Below are positions 1 through 10,945 of a DNA stretch of 64,000 nucleotides, in pieces. The stretch covers positions 64,501 through 128,500 of the forward strand of contig CALYLW010000700.1 of NCBI GenBank assembly GCA_944989445.1, in the 5' to 3' direction. Within the stretch, counting starts at the first letter, position 1; each line of letters begins with the position of its first letter. A program made the position numbers and the translations under genes. The DNA comes from Ampullaceana balthica (taxonomy: Eukaryota; Mollusca; Gastropoda; Lymnaeidae). Below the pieces are notes generated by a model that worked only from the letters and a program-made list of their open reading frames with translations, ran no database searches and was not told the DNA's origin.

Positions 1-548
1 AAATTGTATCACTCGTACACTCCCGGTCCACTGGCAACAAATTGTATCACTCTTACACTCCCAGTCCACTACCAACAAATTGTATCACTCTTACATTCCC
101 AGTCCACTGTCAACAAATTGTATCACTCTTACACTCCCAGTCCACTACCAAAAAATTATATCACTCTTACACTCCCAGTCCACTACCAACAAATTGTATC
201 ACTTTTATACTCCAAGTCCACTACCAACAAATTGTATCACTCTTACACTCCCAGTCCACTACCAACAAATTGTATCACTCGTACACTCCCGGTCCACTGT
301 CAACAAATTGTATCACTCTTATACTCCCGGTCCACTACCAACAAATTGTATCACTCATACACTCCTGGTCCACTGTCAACAAATTATATCACTCTTACAT
401 CCCGGTCAATGCAACAAATTGTATCACTTTTACACCCGGTCCACTGTCAACAAATTGTATCACTCTTACTCCCGTCCACTGTCACAAATTGTATCACTCT
501 ACACTCCCGGTCCACTGCCAACAAATTGTATCACTCTTACTTCCCAGG
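1..548. repeat. 38-bp minisatellite, about 14 copies
   Basis: Head-to-tail copies of a 38-bp unit begin with AAATTGTATCACTC and contain CCCGGTCCACT or CCCAGTCCACT. Later copies (from about 395) lose 1-6 bases each and the array decays near 548. It is cut by the left edge of the window, so its true length is unknown. Because 38 is not a multiple of 3, the same peptide-like string appears in all three forward frames. That explains three overlapping open frames here without any gene. Confidence 0.96.
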
Positions 549-1481
549 GCAACCCCTTCCCCGTTTGCCCTGAATGGTGCCCCCTGTCATGAAGACCCCT
601 TACGCCCCATTCTTTATCATTGCGACCTGTAATTCATAGCAGCCTAAATATACTCCCACATGCCGCAGCGTAGACAGAGTTAATTTCAGGAGTATGTGCT
701 ACCGACCCCTCCCAAAAACAACCATCCAACACCACTGGCCCCGATTTCCCGATGTTATAATAATGATCCATAGAAATTTACGGGAAATTGGTGTAAGATT
801 AATGAGACATAGCTAAGCACGTTGAAAAGGTCAAAGGTGAATAATGATGCGTTTTCCACCACTTTCATTTCAATGATGAATACCCATTTTTCACCCAAGA
901 AGCACTCTGTATATTTTTGTTTATTATCTCCAAACTAAACTTTGTTAACAAAATTATCTTCTTGGCCATTTCCCCCTTCCCCATACCCCAAACCAAATCT
1001 ATATTTCTCCAAAGAAGAGTTCAAATTATATCCCTGACCAAGTGTTGTCACCTCATGTTAATTCAAACGGCCACGATTTTTAAAGGGCAGTTGGTGTGGC
1101 GGGGCACGCACGCCAAATATTGAGAATCTTCGCAACGAAACCGTTAGACAAGTACATAAAAACGTTGACTGCAGTTCTTGCCCATGCCCGGCTAGCCACC
1201 GTCCGGTCCGTGCGCTGAATCCATTAAGGCCTGGGAGAGGGGTAAAGTGTTTCCTCACGACAGGTCGGAAAAGGGGGGAGGGGACGATGAAATTAACGCC
1301 CAAGAAATTGTAAGTCGGCTGTAACAAAGTCAAATACAGGGGACACAAATGACACCAGCCCCCTCCCCCTCTTCGGCTTCAAGTTATCTCGTGTATCAGA
1401 GTTTCTTGAAGTTTGTTTATTACACGCGTTTTATTTAACTCACACTGTTTTGTATGTTGTATGTTGTATCCGTCAAATCTT
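549..1481. other. Spacer, no gene recognised
   Basis: Mixed-composition sequence with G-rich and C-rich runs near 1234-1290 and 1355-1372. Open frames are short (under 100 codons) and show no motif I recognise. Confidence 0.6.
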
Positions 1482-1710
1482 GTAACGTAAAATTAAACCA
1501 CTTCTGATGGTCCTAGAGATCTCAAAATTTTACCACATATAGATCTTGGATGACAATGCATTGTCTAAATTTCAGATCGATCGAATGTACCGTAATTAAA
1601 TAAATGAATTTTTAGTTTATCCTTCTATATAATCTGTATCCGTGATATTCTTGACTTTCACGTGAATGTCACCGGAGTTCACCACCAGCCATCGATGACC
1701 ACATTCCAGG
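1482..1710 (-). repeat. Dispersed repeat family X, copy A (minus)
   Basis: The reverse complement carries the family core TTCGATCGATCTGAAAT preceded by ATAAACTAAAAAT. Further 5' in the element it matches the copy at 21.4 kb (GGAATGTGGTCATCGATGG). The stretch 1482-1646 is a near-perfect inverted repeat of 2410-2579. Both belong to a subfamily whose 3' part (ATCCAAGATCTAT, GGACCATCAGAAGTGG) is not in the other three copies. No coding capacity was seen. Confidence 0.85.
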
Positions 1711-1778
1711 TGTTAAACAGCTCAGTAATTCGAAACTAAATCTAAATTGACATGATAATACAAGAGGAACAACTGGTA

Positions 1779-1872
1779 TTTGTGTAGCCTAGTTGGCCGA
1801 ATTGTTAGTTTACATGGGATTTTCGACCTGGAGGTACTGGGCACTGGGTTCAAATTTCAGTTGGGGAAACTG
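1779..1872 (+). repeat. tRNA-like (SINE-head-like) sequence
   Basis: An A-box match TAGCCTAGTTGG lies at 1785-1796 and a decayed B-box GGTTCAAATTT at 1847-1857. The spacing resembles a tRNA with a long variable arm. It is followed by GGGGAAACTG and a T-run. The B-box has A where a G is expected, as by CpG decay. I could not draw a full cloverleaf, so this is more likely a decayed tRNA-derived SINE head than a tRNA gene. It lies between inverted family-X copies A and B. Confidence 0.35.
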
Positions 1873-2316
1873 TTTTTTTTAAAAATACATAAATTTGTAA
1901 TTAATAATCTATCTTTTTACCACTATCACATTTAAGATATAGAAAACGAAGTGTGATTGATTAAATTGAATTGATTATATCAAAAAATTGATTAAAAAAA
2001 TTTTGTTACTAAAAAGTAGAAAATAAAATATTTTAAAAATCCTTTTTTTAAAAGGACACGCTTTTATTTACATATAGAAAGTGCACTAAAAAGAAGAAAA
2101 TAAAAATTTTCAATCCGTGAACCTATCGACTGCACATAAAAGCGGGGGGCCCTCATCACAACTCGCAATCATGTACACGGCTGCGAAACATAAATAAAAA
2201 TTTATATGAATATTATTAAACATTTAAAAAATACTACACTAATTCATATTATTATTCAATTTGCTACACTTATTGAACTTCCCTTTTAAAATTCTTTTTT
2301 TTTACCTCCATTAATT

Positions 2317-2360
2317 TTACCAAACACCTCATAAGCCCCCGCCCAACGTTTTAATACCAC
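2317..2360 (-). repeat. Half-copy of a short inverted-repeat element
   Basis: The stretch with CCTCATAAGC and CCGCCCAACGTTTTAA matches, in the same order, the right arm of the small inverted-repeat element at 33.41-33.54 kb. Only one arm is present here. Confidence 0.5.
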
Positions 2361-2409
2361 GGGGTTGAGGTCACGGGTTAACTCTGTTTTTATCGTGAGT
2401 GTGAACAGT

Positions 2410-2579
2410 AGCAGACGGATACAAATGCTTATATAGAGATAAACTAAAAATGTAATAATTTAATTGAGGTACATTCGATCGATTTGAAATTTTGACACAA
2501 TGTATTGTCATCCAAGATCTATCTGTGGTAAAATTTTGAGCTCTCTAGGACCATCAGAAGTGGTTCAATTTTACGTTGA
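2410..2579 (+). repeat. Dispersed repeat family X, copy B (plus)
   Basis: Matches copy A in inverted orientation over about 165-170 bp with scattered substitutions, from GACGGATAC through the TTCGATCGAT core to TTTTACGTTGAC. Copies A and B bracket about 760 bp and could form a stem if transcribed together. Terminal sequences seen in the longer copies (C, D, E) are missing. Confidence 0.87.
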
Positions 2580-3030
2580 CTAATAGTTGGCAAATTTGAA
2601 AAATTGCGGACAGACACAAAAGCAAGTTAATAAAAACGTGGTAATAAAAGGATTGTAGCGACGCGCCAAGTTATTATCGGTAGCCCGAAAAAAAACTATG
2701 TATATTTTAACTAGTGCTATCCAATTATGTTACTTATACTTTACACATATTCACTTCAACGTTTCTTGTTAGTTGTGTCTCGACGTAAAAATATTCAACA
2801 TACCAGACTGTCAATACTAAGTGTATGATTTGTGTCATAAAGTGCTACATACTGTAGTTTAAAGTGAAAAATATAACGCTAAAAATTGACACCGTCGGGG
2901 TCGAATGACATATAAACAATCTTGTTGACGCGTTGCGCAGTGAATTTCTTTTACAAATTGTGAGCTGTAAATACAGAGGCAGAAAATGACATTCAAAATA
3001 AACCATCCGTAAAAACAAAGTTTTTGACTA
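2580..3030. other. Spacer, no gene recognised
   Basis: AT-rich sequence without extended open frames or recognisable motifs. Confidence 0.55.
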
Positions 3031-3387
3031 TAAATCCTTTATATATGAGACATAACTAAAAGTATTGATCATGTTCGATATAATACGCACCGCGCGACAG
3101 ACCCCTGTGACATCGAGGGCTGGAGTGAACTCCAGTGACCCGCGGAGGTCAACTATAGCAGACGCCTACACATGCTACACCGAGATAAACTAAAAATGCA
3201 TTCATTTAATTACGGTACATTCGATCGATCTGAAATTTTAATACAATGTATTGTTAGGGGACACAAGTCTATGTGCAAAGTTTCAGCTCAATACGATCAT
3301 GGGAAACGCGTCATTTTTTTACTTTGTTTTTCCGCGGACGGGCGGGCGGGACCACGACAAGACGGTGAAGTTCATATAATGGATTTA
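3031..3387 (+). mobile_element. Dispersed repeat family X, copy C, short terminal inverted repeats
   Basis: Starts TAAATCCTTTATATATGAG and ends ATATAATGGATTTA, giving short imperfect inverted termini. The interior has the family core TTCGATCGATCTGAAAT and a GC-rich stretch GGGCGGGCGGGACC before ACGACAAGACGG. It aligns end to end with copy E (21.3 kb) and with copy D (9.5 kb, minus). The 129-codon frame overlapping it is not conserved in the other copies. This is probably a small non-autonomous DNA transposon; the superfamily is unknown. Confidence 0.75.
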
Positions 3388-4756
3388 AAAAGCCTTTTTT
3401 CAATAACCAAACTAACCTGTAGGTATGATCACATGACAGGACCGGCTGTTGTTGGTTTGTGCGAATTCTCAGTGAAAAGAACAGAAAAGTTTCAACGCAG
3501 TAGTTCTCGTGGTAATAGTCCGACACAAAGAACCACAAATAAAACTTTAGTTTGCACTTAATGTAATAATGTTACGGAGAGATTCGTTGATGAACCACAG
3601 AGCGGCTTAATACCATCTCAGAAATCGTAATGGTATTAGTCTGGTAGACTTTTCTCATTTTTTTTCTTATTCCAGTTTGTCAAACATGTCCACAATGTCT
3701 CAACCATACCGCGCCCTGGTATTGCTTCACTGCTTTGCGTTCAACCTTGGCAAAGAAAACATTTAATAAAAAGAGTTCTCCAAGTTGAATAGAATCAGAT
3801 CATAGAGTGACTTACCTATGTTTGGGATTGTAAGGGGCGTGCAGTGCCGTGTAGTGACATTTGTTGGTGAATAATTCAGAGGTTCCCAAATTTTGTCTCC
3901 GTGATATCAGTGAAATAAAAGGCTTAACTTCAAAATAGTTTTTGCTGACTTCATCAGCAGGCAGCGCACGCGACTAGGTGAGTATTAAAATAATTTACTT
4001 CCTGGAAATAATCGCTTCCATCGTGGTCCCATGAGGATCGGCAAATAAAAGAACCACGAAAAGCGAAACAATACGCCAAAAAAAATATGTTGAATTGAAA
4101 TCAAACATATTTACAATATCCTCAAATTTCAAGAAGGTGATGAAAGACATGTTCGATATATTTTATTTTGTGCCGTCTTCCGAAGAAATGGAGTCGAAGC
4201 GTATTCTTAATTATTTTATTTTATTTTATTATTATTAATATTATTATTATTATTTTTTGTTTGTAGTTCACATCTTTAGTCTAAGTCGTTAAAACGGGGA
4301 TTTATTCTATGGTGCGAAGCGTTGAGGCACTACACGAAATAAAACTAAGACAACACCAGGCCCACAAAATTTGTCAACTTGTGGAAGTCAAATTTAGACA
4401 GATCGGACAAAGCACTGACATAAGGACCTTTCAGGCGGAATGGAGTGTCTAAGAGATCTACAAATCGAACACCGCACGTCTAGACCAGATAGTATTCAGT
4501 TCAACTCTTGACGATGTTTGTGGGGCAGCTCGGAGCAGATCCGTCATGCTTGGCTGACTTAAAATAAGGTACGATTATCATGGTTATCGTTGGCTTTTGA
4601 GATATTCTGATAACTTACATATAGCATGAACCCTCGTCTTACCCCGGCAGCACTCCGAGAAGTATCCAGATCAGGTCACGCTGCTACGACACACGGTGTG
4701 TTGAATTATAGAGCGCCTGATATAGATTAGTATTTCCCTACTCCCTTTGTGTCATA
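3388..4756. other. Spacer with TTA-rich microsatellite
   Basis: No gene recognised. A TTTTA/TTA-type low-complexity tract lies at about 4203-4258. The rest is diverged single-copy-looking sequence. Confidence 0.6.
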
Positions 4757-4946
4757 GGGCACGCAGATAGCTGACCAACGCCGTGCAGCAGTTTAGAATT
4801 ACCGCGCAGCAAATTGAGATAAGGATTATACAACAAATGTGTTTGTGGAGTGAATGTAAATTTTGAAACGAAAAATGATGCTTACCAACTTTGAACATAC
4901 GTTTGAAATTTTGCACCCGGACCAATGAACCTTAGAGCGAACACTG
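4757..4946 (+). repeat. Dispersed repeat family Y, copy 1
   Basis: Aligns with 60141-60322: shared landmarks in order are CAGATA, CGCAGCAAATT, GATAA, TGTGTTTGTG, CAACTTTGAACA, TTTGCAC or TTTACAC, CGGAC and AACCTT. A short third piece lies at 22.06-22.11 kb. It has no open frame, and its class is unknown. Confidence 0.75.
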
Positions 4947-5004
4947 GTCATGGCCACCTTGTATCTCTCTGAGATGTGTATGCCCAAAACAAGAGATCAC
5001 ATAT

Positions 5005-5130
5005 ACAACAAGACATCACAAATACAACAAGACATCCCAGATACAACAAGACATCACAAATACAACAAGACATCACAAATACAACAAGACATCCCAGATA
5101 CAACAAGACATCACAAATACAAAAGACATC
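5005..5130. repeat. 19-bp minisatellite, about 6.5 copies
   Basis: Unit ACAACAAGACATCACAAAT alternates with the variant ...ATCCCAGAT. The last partial copy ends exactly where a hAT-like terminus (CAGTGGCGTAGCG) begins at 5131. Confidence 0.95.
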
Positions 5131-5178
5131 CAGTGGCGTAGCGAGAGGGGGGCAAATGCCCCGGGCGGCACTTTGTAA
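5131..5178 (+). mobile_element. One-ended hAT-like terminus
   Basis: CAGTGGCGTAGCGAGAGG followed by GC-rich GGGCAAATGCCCCGGGCGG resembles the termini of the complete elements at 54.76 and 24.41 kb. I did not find the matching right end downstream, so the element is probably truncated or rearranged. Confidence 0.5.
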
Positions 5179-5665
5179 AGGGTCGGCAAACTTCTCGTCG
5201 TAATAAGCTTTGCAAGAAAAAAATTTAAAAGAAATTGTAGCGTTTTAATGAAAATAAAATATAAACCGAATAAGAAATTGATTTTAAAAAAAGAAAGAAA
5301 CTATCCTATAATATTTAAACGTTTCAACTGTTGAAACACCGAACTCCGTATTGGATATAATCTTTTTCTGAAACTCATGCTACTGAACTGGGAAAAAGCA
5401 TGAGAAAGAGAAACTAATGTGCTGATTGGGGAGCGGCAAATTCCTCGTTGTTAATTATCTACTAAAATTTGAAAAGCTTTGAAATAGTGTTAAATAAAAT
5501 ATGAGAAAGGCAAAGGTAGAAAATAATAAAAGAAATGACGGAACTATTTAAAACATTTTTCTGATTCCAAAACGCCAAACTCCATCATAATATTTCTTTT
5601 GAACTTAAAAAAAACCAAGGGGTTGAAAGTAGTACGAGAGCATGACCCTAACTGGTACCTAGAAA
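5179..5665. repeat. Diverged direct duplication, two units of about 230 bp
   Basis: The first unit (5179-5415) and second unit (5443-5665) share ordered landmarks: GCAAACTTC or GCAAATTCC with CTCGT, an AAAATAAAATAT tract, GAACTATTTA or GAAACTATCC, and a block ending in AACTC with CCAAACTCC or CCGAACTCC. Identity looks low and indel-rich, so this is an old duplication. Confidence 0.5.
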
Positions 5666-8600
5666 TGATTCTGGTTTTTCAGCCGCTCATCTTGTAGAAT
5701 CGAAAATCACGGTATCCGTTAACTTCCAAAAACAGCCAACAAAATTTCAAGGATATACATGTACTTAATTGATAAAAATAAATTGCCCATACGTACATAT
5801 GCAAATTTGCGATTACTATAAGTGATGCGTGATGGAGTGTCAAACATTAACATCAACTTCTCCAAGTTAGTAGTGAAGTTAGACACGGATCTCACACCAA
5901 AACTATTTTTGGGCAACTAGAACATTGTTATGCATTCTTTTCCATGTCAAAACACCATACAAATAAGTGAATATGCCAATGAGTCATTTTGAGGTTATTT
6001 TTAAAGCTATGGAAAAACTGACAGAGGCATACGAAAAATTAAACAAACGAACAGACTCAGGAAATAAGTCGGTGAAATGAAATCTTTTTGTTGTTTTTTT
6101 TCGTTTGAAAACATGTACTATCTGGAAACTTCAATTTTGAAACAAGTCAATGATGCCATAAATCATGTATGGCACTAAATATACGATTTGGTAAACATGA
6201 AGATCTTATTCGTGACTATTAGGTTTACCCCCTCCTCCAAAATTCTTTTTACCCTCCCCCCCCTCGTCTTGTGCGTGGGGCCAATTTTAGGAAACGTGGG
6301 GAACATATAGATACACAATTTCACATACATCATAAAAGTATGTGAATGAACATGTGGAGCGTTAGAGATGCGAGCCCTAAGAAGTGTGGTACTCGGGACA
6401 TAAACAGTGAAAACCCTTACAAAAAGCCTATGTCGTTAATCAATACTGCGAAACTCAATCATATGCCTACAAATACAGGGATCAGAAATGGAACATAAAC
6501 TATGCGTACTTTAAGTGTGCAGGCTTTCAGTTGACGACAGATTGGCTTCAAGTAAAAATAAGAAAACAACTGCCCCGTCGGAAGTTTCTGAGCGATGTTT
6601 TAACCTTCATGAGTATTTAATAGGAGGGGTTAAAAAAAAAGGGGGGGGGTCCTAATTTCACCACTAAAGTTGTGATGAACTTTGAACTCGGTTTAGATAC
6701 TCTCGAATCAATACCTTGCAAACTACTCTATGAGTTCGATTTTATAATCTCTAAACTTTAGGCTCGTGTTTTTCACAGTTTGTACTCATATACCAAAGTG
6801 CGTAGTAAGATTTCAAAGTGAATTCTGCAATGAGCCCATGTTTAAGATTTAGAATGTAGAGGATGTAGATCTAGATGCATGCACCTTGCGAGAATTAGAG
6901 GGTGTATATCTGGGTGTTGTACAGCATAGGGAGAAGTTAAAGAATGTGGCGTTTAAAATACGATACAGTCCACTGGATCTCAGTCATGTAATGAACGTTT
7001 GACACGCTCGGCAAGCTTGATGGGATGCACCAGCATAAATCATGCGCCGTTCAGGCGTGGGCATGCGAAATGGCTAGCCACCCGTAGAGATGTTAAGGGG
7101 AAAGAAAGGTTCAAAACATGTTCTGAAGTGAGGGCCTTGGTTTATTTAATAAAATGCTTGTAGATTCATTTCGAGGAGGTGGTAGCAGAACCATGCTGAT
7201 AGTAACATTCTATGTAAGGGATGATGATGAGCTGAATGATCAACTCGCTGTTGTCTGTAACTTCTAAATCCGACTTCCCTCACCCCGCTGCACTGGATTG
7301 CACGGATGAACCGATCTACAGATCAAAGCGATTCTGTGACGATTAATGGCGTAACTTTATCCTAGACGGCTAGCAAGCTGTTCACTGCGCTGTTGACAAA
7401 GGAAACCAAACGGTTATTTGTTTGTTTGATTGTTCTTGTGTTGTTTTTTCCCTGTCCGACCACTGTTATTAACTCCATAAATGAGGATTGACTCAGTGAC
7501 CGACTATTTGACCTAACAGCCTTACACTTTAACATCCGACCTGCCGCGTCCAGGTAATAACCTATTAAACATCGGATGTCGAGGTTGTTGTTATTGATCT
7601 GGTCTCAATCGCTGCAATCTGTGTGGGACTATGGTGGGATCAAAGTGGGTACTTACACTAAACATTTAAGTCGAGTTTAAAGGTAGACGATAAACAAAAC
7701 GATTCAAAATATAAGGCCGTAAAATAAGACTTTGACAGCCCTCATCAGTTTTCCATCTTGTGATTATGTTTACATGTAATGGTGTTGGTCCATTTACAAC
7801 AATCTTTTATTTATAGGACAAAACTTTAAAAACTATCGCGTTTGAAAGATGTTGTTTTAACAAGTTATGGGGGGAAAAACAACATGAAAGATAGACACGA
7901 ATACACGTCCACCCCCACCCACCCCCCACACACACAGACAGACACTTACGCAAACCTACACACACCTCCCACACTCACTTGAACGTGTTAGCTAGATATA
8001 TTTGTTTACGAACAACTGCATAAGTTAAAACAACATAAAGATACCATTAACTCTGTCTGCCGTGATGGGCCAACAAGCAGAAAGTCATTGAAAAATGAGT
8101 AGGTATACATAAGTGTGGTCTCTTTTTTAATACATGTTTCTTCTGAGACCGTGTTCAACGAATTTACAGTCTCTCTTTTTAGAGAACAAATCAACACGGC
8201 TGAGACGTTTCAGACGTTTCATCCACAACATGCACTCCACTCCACGCTAACTATAAGCCTGTATTCATTTCAGACAGGAGCCCCATAGACTATATGAAAA
8301 GCAGCAAACCCTTGCACTCCATCCATCTATCTGTGTCTCCACGGATACTTTGGCCGTGACGGATGTACCCCGTTTCTCTAGCGTCCGCCCAATAATCCAC
8401 AGGTAATCGAACCGTACATTAAACGCGCCCTTAAAAGGCGCATCTCTTTCCCTCAAGGACGTACAGTATAAATACATAAAGACTGACTGCTTGACGACAA
8501 TCTCGAAAAAAACGGCACGTTATGTTGGTGAGCCTTGCAGGGGCGCAACGTCAGCATCCCGCCCCCTCACCACGGCCGGGTGGATTTTCGAGTAATTGCT

Positions 8601-8874
8601 GGCGTCCGAAGACGGAAGTCTGCTCAGGATTTATCTACAAGATGGCGATTTGACATACATCCTGTAGTATAAACACAGCTAGGACGGCCCTGCTGCAAAA
8701 ACTGGGAGGTGGGGGGAAAACATTTCATTGACTCTCCGGGGGCCGCGAAAGTGGACAAGGGATGCGATCATAGACCCCGAAGTTTCTGTTCTTTCTGAAC
8801 TTCTCCCCTATTTTCCCACCAGTTCAGTAACAAACTGGGTTTAGTTGGCCAGGTGAGGCTGCAGAAAGGATACC
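5666..8874. other. Long spacer, no gene recognised
   Basis: Mostly unique-looking sequence. Only low-complexity pieces stand out: A/G runs at 6628-6648 and a CA/CAGA-rich tract at about 7905-7975. A short hAT-like motif (CAGGGGCGCAACG) near 8538 has no partner end. Short open frames around 8.0-8.5 kb on the minus strand have no recognisable motif. Confidence 0.6.
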
Positions 8875-9134
8875 TTAAAATATAATCTTGGAATGATACC
8901 ATGAAATGTGACCATGAAATATGACCATGATACACTGAAATGTGAAGATAAACTTATACATGAAATATACCATGAAATTATACTATGAAATGATAGCATA
9001 AAATGATACCATGAAATGATACCTTGAAATGATATAATTAAATGATACCATGAAATAATATCATGAAATGATATAATGAAAGAATAACATAAAATAATAC
9101 CATAAAATGATAACATGAAATATGTCATGAAATG
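8875..9134. repeat. Degenerate ATGAAATGATACC short tandem repeat
   Basis: Irregular repetition of a roughly 13-bp motif (ATGAAATGATACC and variants such as ATGAAATATGACC). It keeps a minus-strand frame open for 95 codons, which I regard as non-coding. Confidence 0.88.
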
Positions 9135-9488
9135 AAAAAAATCTCTATACTGTTAAGCTGTAAAGATTCGGGTAAACGAAACAAAAACATATTAGTGCAA
9201 CAGTGATTTTTTTTTAAGTTGCTTTTTTAGTTTTTGTTTTTAAGTACTTATTATTATTTTTTACTTTGAACTCATCGAGGTATTATATCATATGATTTGA
9301 CAATGGAATATAAAGTTTAAAAAAGCAAGATTCCATAAAATAGTTTAAATGCAGCTTCAGTGTATTCATTGAGGCGGACATTTCTTTGTTGGTATTCGAG
9401 TACCGAGGGACTCTATCGTACATTTAATTGTAACATCCACGATAATGTCCTATTCAATACTAGGATGCGAAATGGCGCTATTTATTTT
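9135..9488. other. Spacer, T-rich
   Basis: T- and A-rich spacer with no recognisable feature. Confidence 0.55.
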
Positions 9489-9959
9489 TAAATCCTTTAT
9501 ATTAACTCGTGGTGTCTGCGGCCGCCCGCCCTTGCGGCCGCCCACCCTTGCTTGTCGCCAAAACTTTTGATCGATTTTTAACCCACTTCCTCGTAAGCTA
9601 GCGAGCTGAAATTTTGCAGGCAGTTTCGTACCGATAATAAAAATAATGTATCAAAATTTCAGATCGATCGCATGTACCGTAATTAAATTATTGAATTTTT
9701 AGATTATTTTATTTATTCCTATGTAACATGTAATTTTTTTAGATAGAGTGTCGCGGTGCGTATTATATTGAACAACCTTTCTGTAGCGCAATAAGTTGCG
9801 TATTTTATTGACAACACTTGTTATAAACATATTCCTGATCGGTGCGCATTATGTTAAACATGTTTTACGACACAACTGCATTTTTGTATTTTTGGATGGT
9901 CTTGCGCTGCGTATTATAATGAACATTCTTTTAGTTACGTCTTGTACATAAAGGATTTA
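9489..9959 (-). mobile_element. Dispersed repeat family X, copy D (minus), longest copy
   Basis: Begins TAAATCCTTTATATTAAC and ends ATAAAGGATTTA, so the short inverted termini of the family are clear. The reverse complement carries ATCGATCTGAAATTTTG, the GC-rich GGGCGGGCGG block and GACACCACGAG in the same order as copies C and E. It contains about 110 bp between 9.72 and 9.90 kb that copy C lacks, with repeated motifs such as TGCGTATTAT. There is no open frame. Confidence 0.77.
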
Positions 9960-10779
9960 TAGTCAAAAACTTAGTTTTTTTACGTTTTTTTTTAAAGTCA
10001 GGAAAACATGGCCCAAATAAATTACTATCTTCCATTCACACTTCCGCAAGCCGAACATACACTCACATAAACCCAAATTAACTTACATACACTCAAATGC
10101 ATTCACACATATTCACAGAGCTATGTAACTATCGAGGAAATTTAACATAAAATACAATAAATTACCAAAATAATACAGAGGGGAATCAAGATAGCTTTAA
10201 ATTCAATTGAGCACTGAACATTAATCAAATTGGTTCATTAAGTTTGGAGCTTCCATCTGATGAATTCGCGTTATGAAAACAGAAGAAAATAAAAGCATTA
10301 CGCGTGAATAAAATGCATTTCTTAAAATATTTTTTTACATAAAAAAATAATTAAACCCAGTCATTAGAACGTATATTCATCAATAGACCCAAGTACCAAT
10401 CTAGTTGTATGGTAAATAACATGGTATCAACTACATGAGACTCTTAAGCCTTAGCCAGACAGCCAGCCGTTAGCCGGTCGAGAATGTTGTATGAGCTCAT
10501 TATACAGAAATAATTCAGAGCTCTCTGATAGCATTCTTGCATAAATTCAAGGTAACAGCTGACCTTTCGGGATGCGAACTTAGACGGTGGCATTCTTGAC
10601 TAATGGCTTTACAATGACACAAGCAAGGGGGCACGTGTCCATTAACGACACATAAATATTTCCATAGGTCTTTATTGGGTTAATATATTATGAAAAAAAG
10701 GTGGCCTTTGATGTTAATGGCCTGAACTGGTGGCTTTCCGACTCCTCGACGGCACACTTCCCTTGCTTGCCTTCGATCT
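9960..10779. other. Spacer, no gene recognised
   Basis: AT-rich at 10.1-10.4 kb; otherwise unremarkable. Confidence 0.55.
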
Positions 10780-10945
10780 TCCCACTCCTTGGCGGAACGC
10801 TTCCCTTCCATGGCGGCGCTCTTCCCCTCCCTAGCGGCGCTCTTCCATTCCATGACGGCGCTCTTCCCCTCCATAGCGGCGCTCTTCCCTTCAATGACGG
10901 CGCTCTTCCATTCCATGGCGGCGCTCTTCCCTTCCATAGTCACGT
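10780..10945. repeat. 21-bp minisatellite, about 7 copies
   Basis: Units of the form GGCGGCGCTCTTCCCTTCCAT, with alternation of CCATGG, CCATAG, CCATGACGG and CCCTAGCGG. The unit is a multiple of 3 and G+C-rich, so several frames stay open on both strands. The flanking phrase CTTCCCACTCCTTGGCGG occurs on both sides (about 10777 and 10951), suggesting the array grew inside a duplicated block. Confidence 0.92.
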
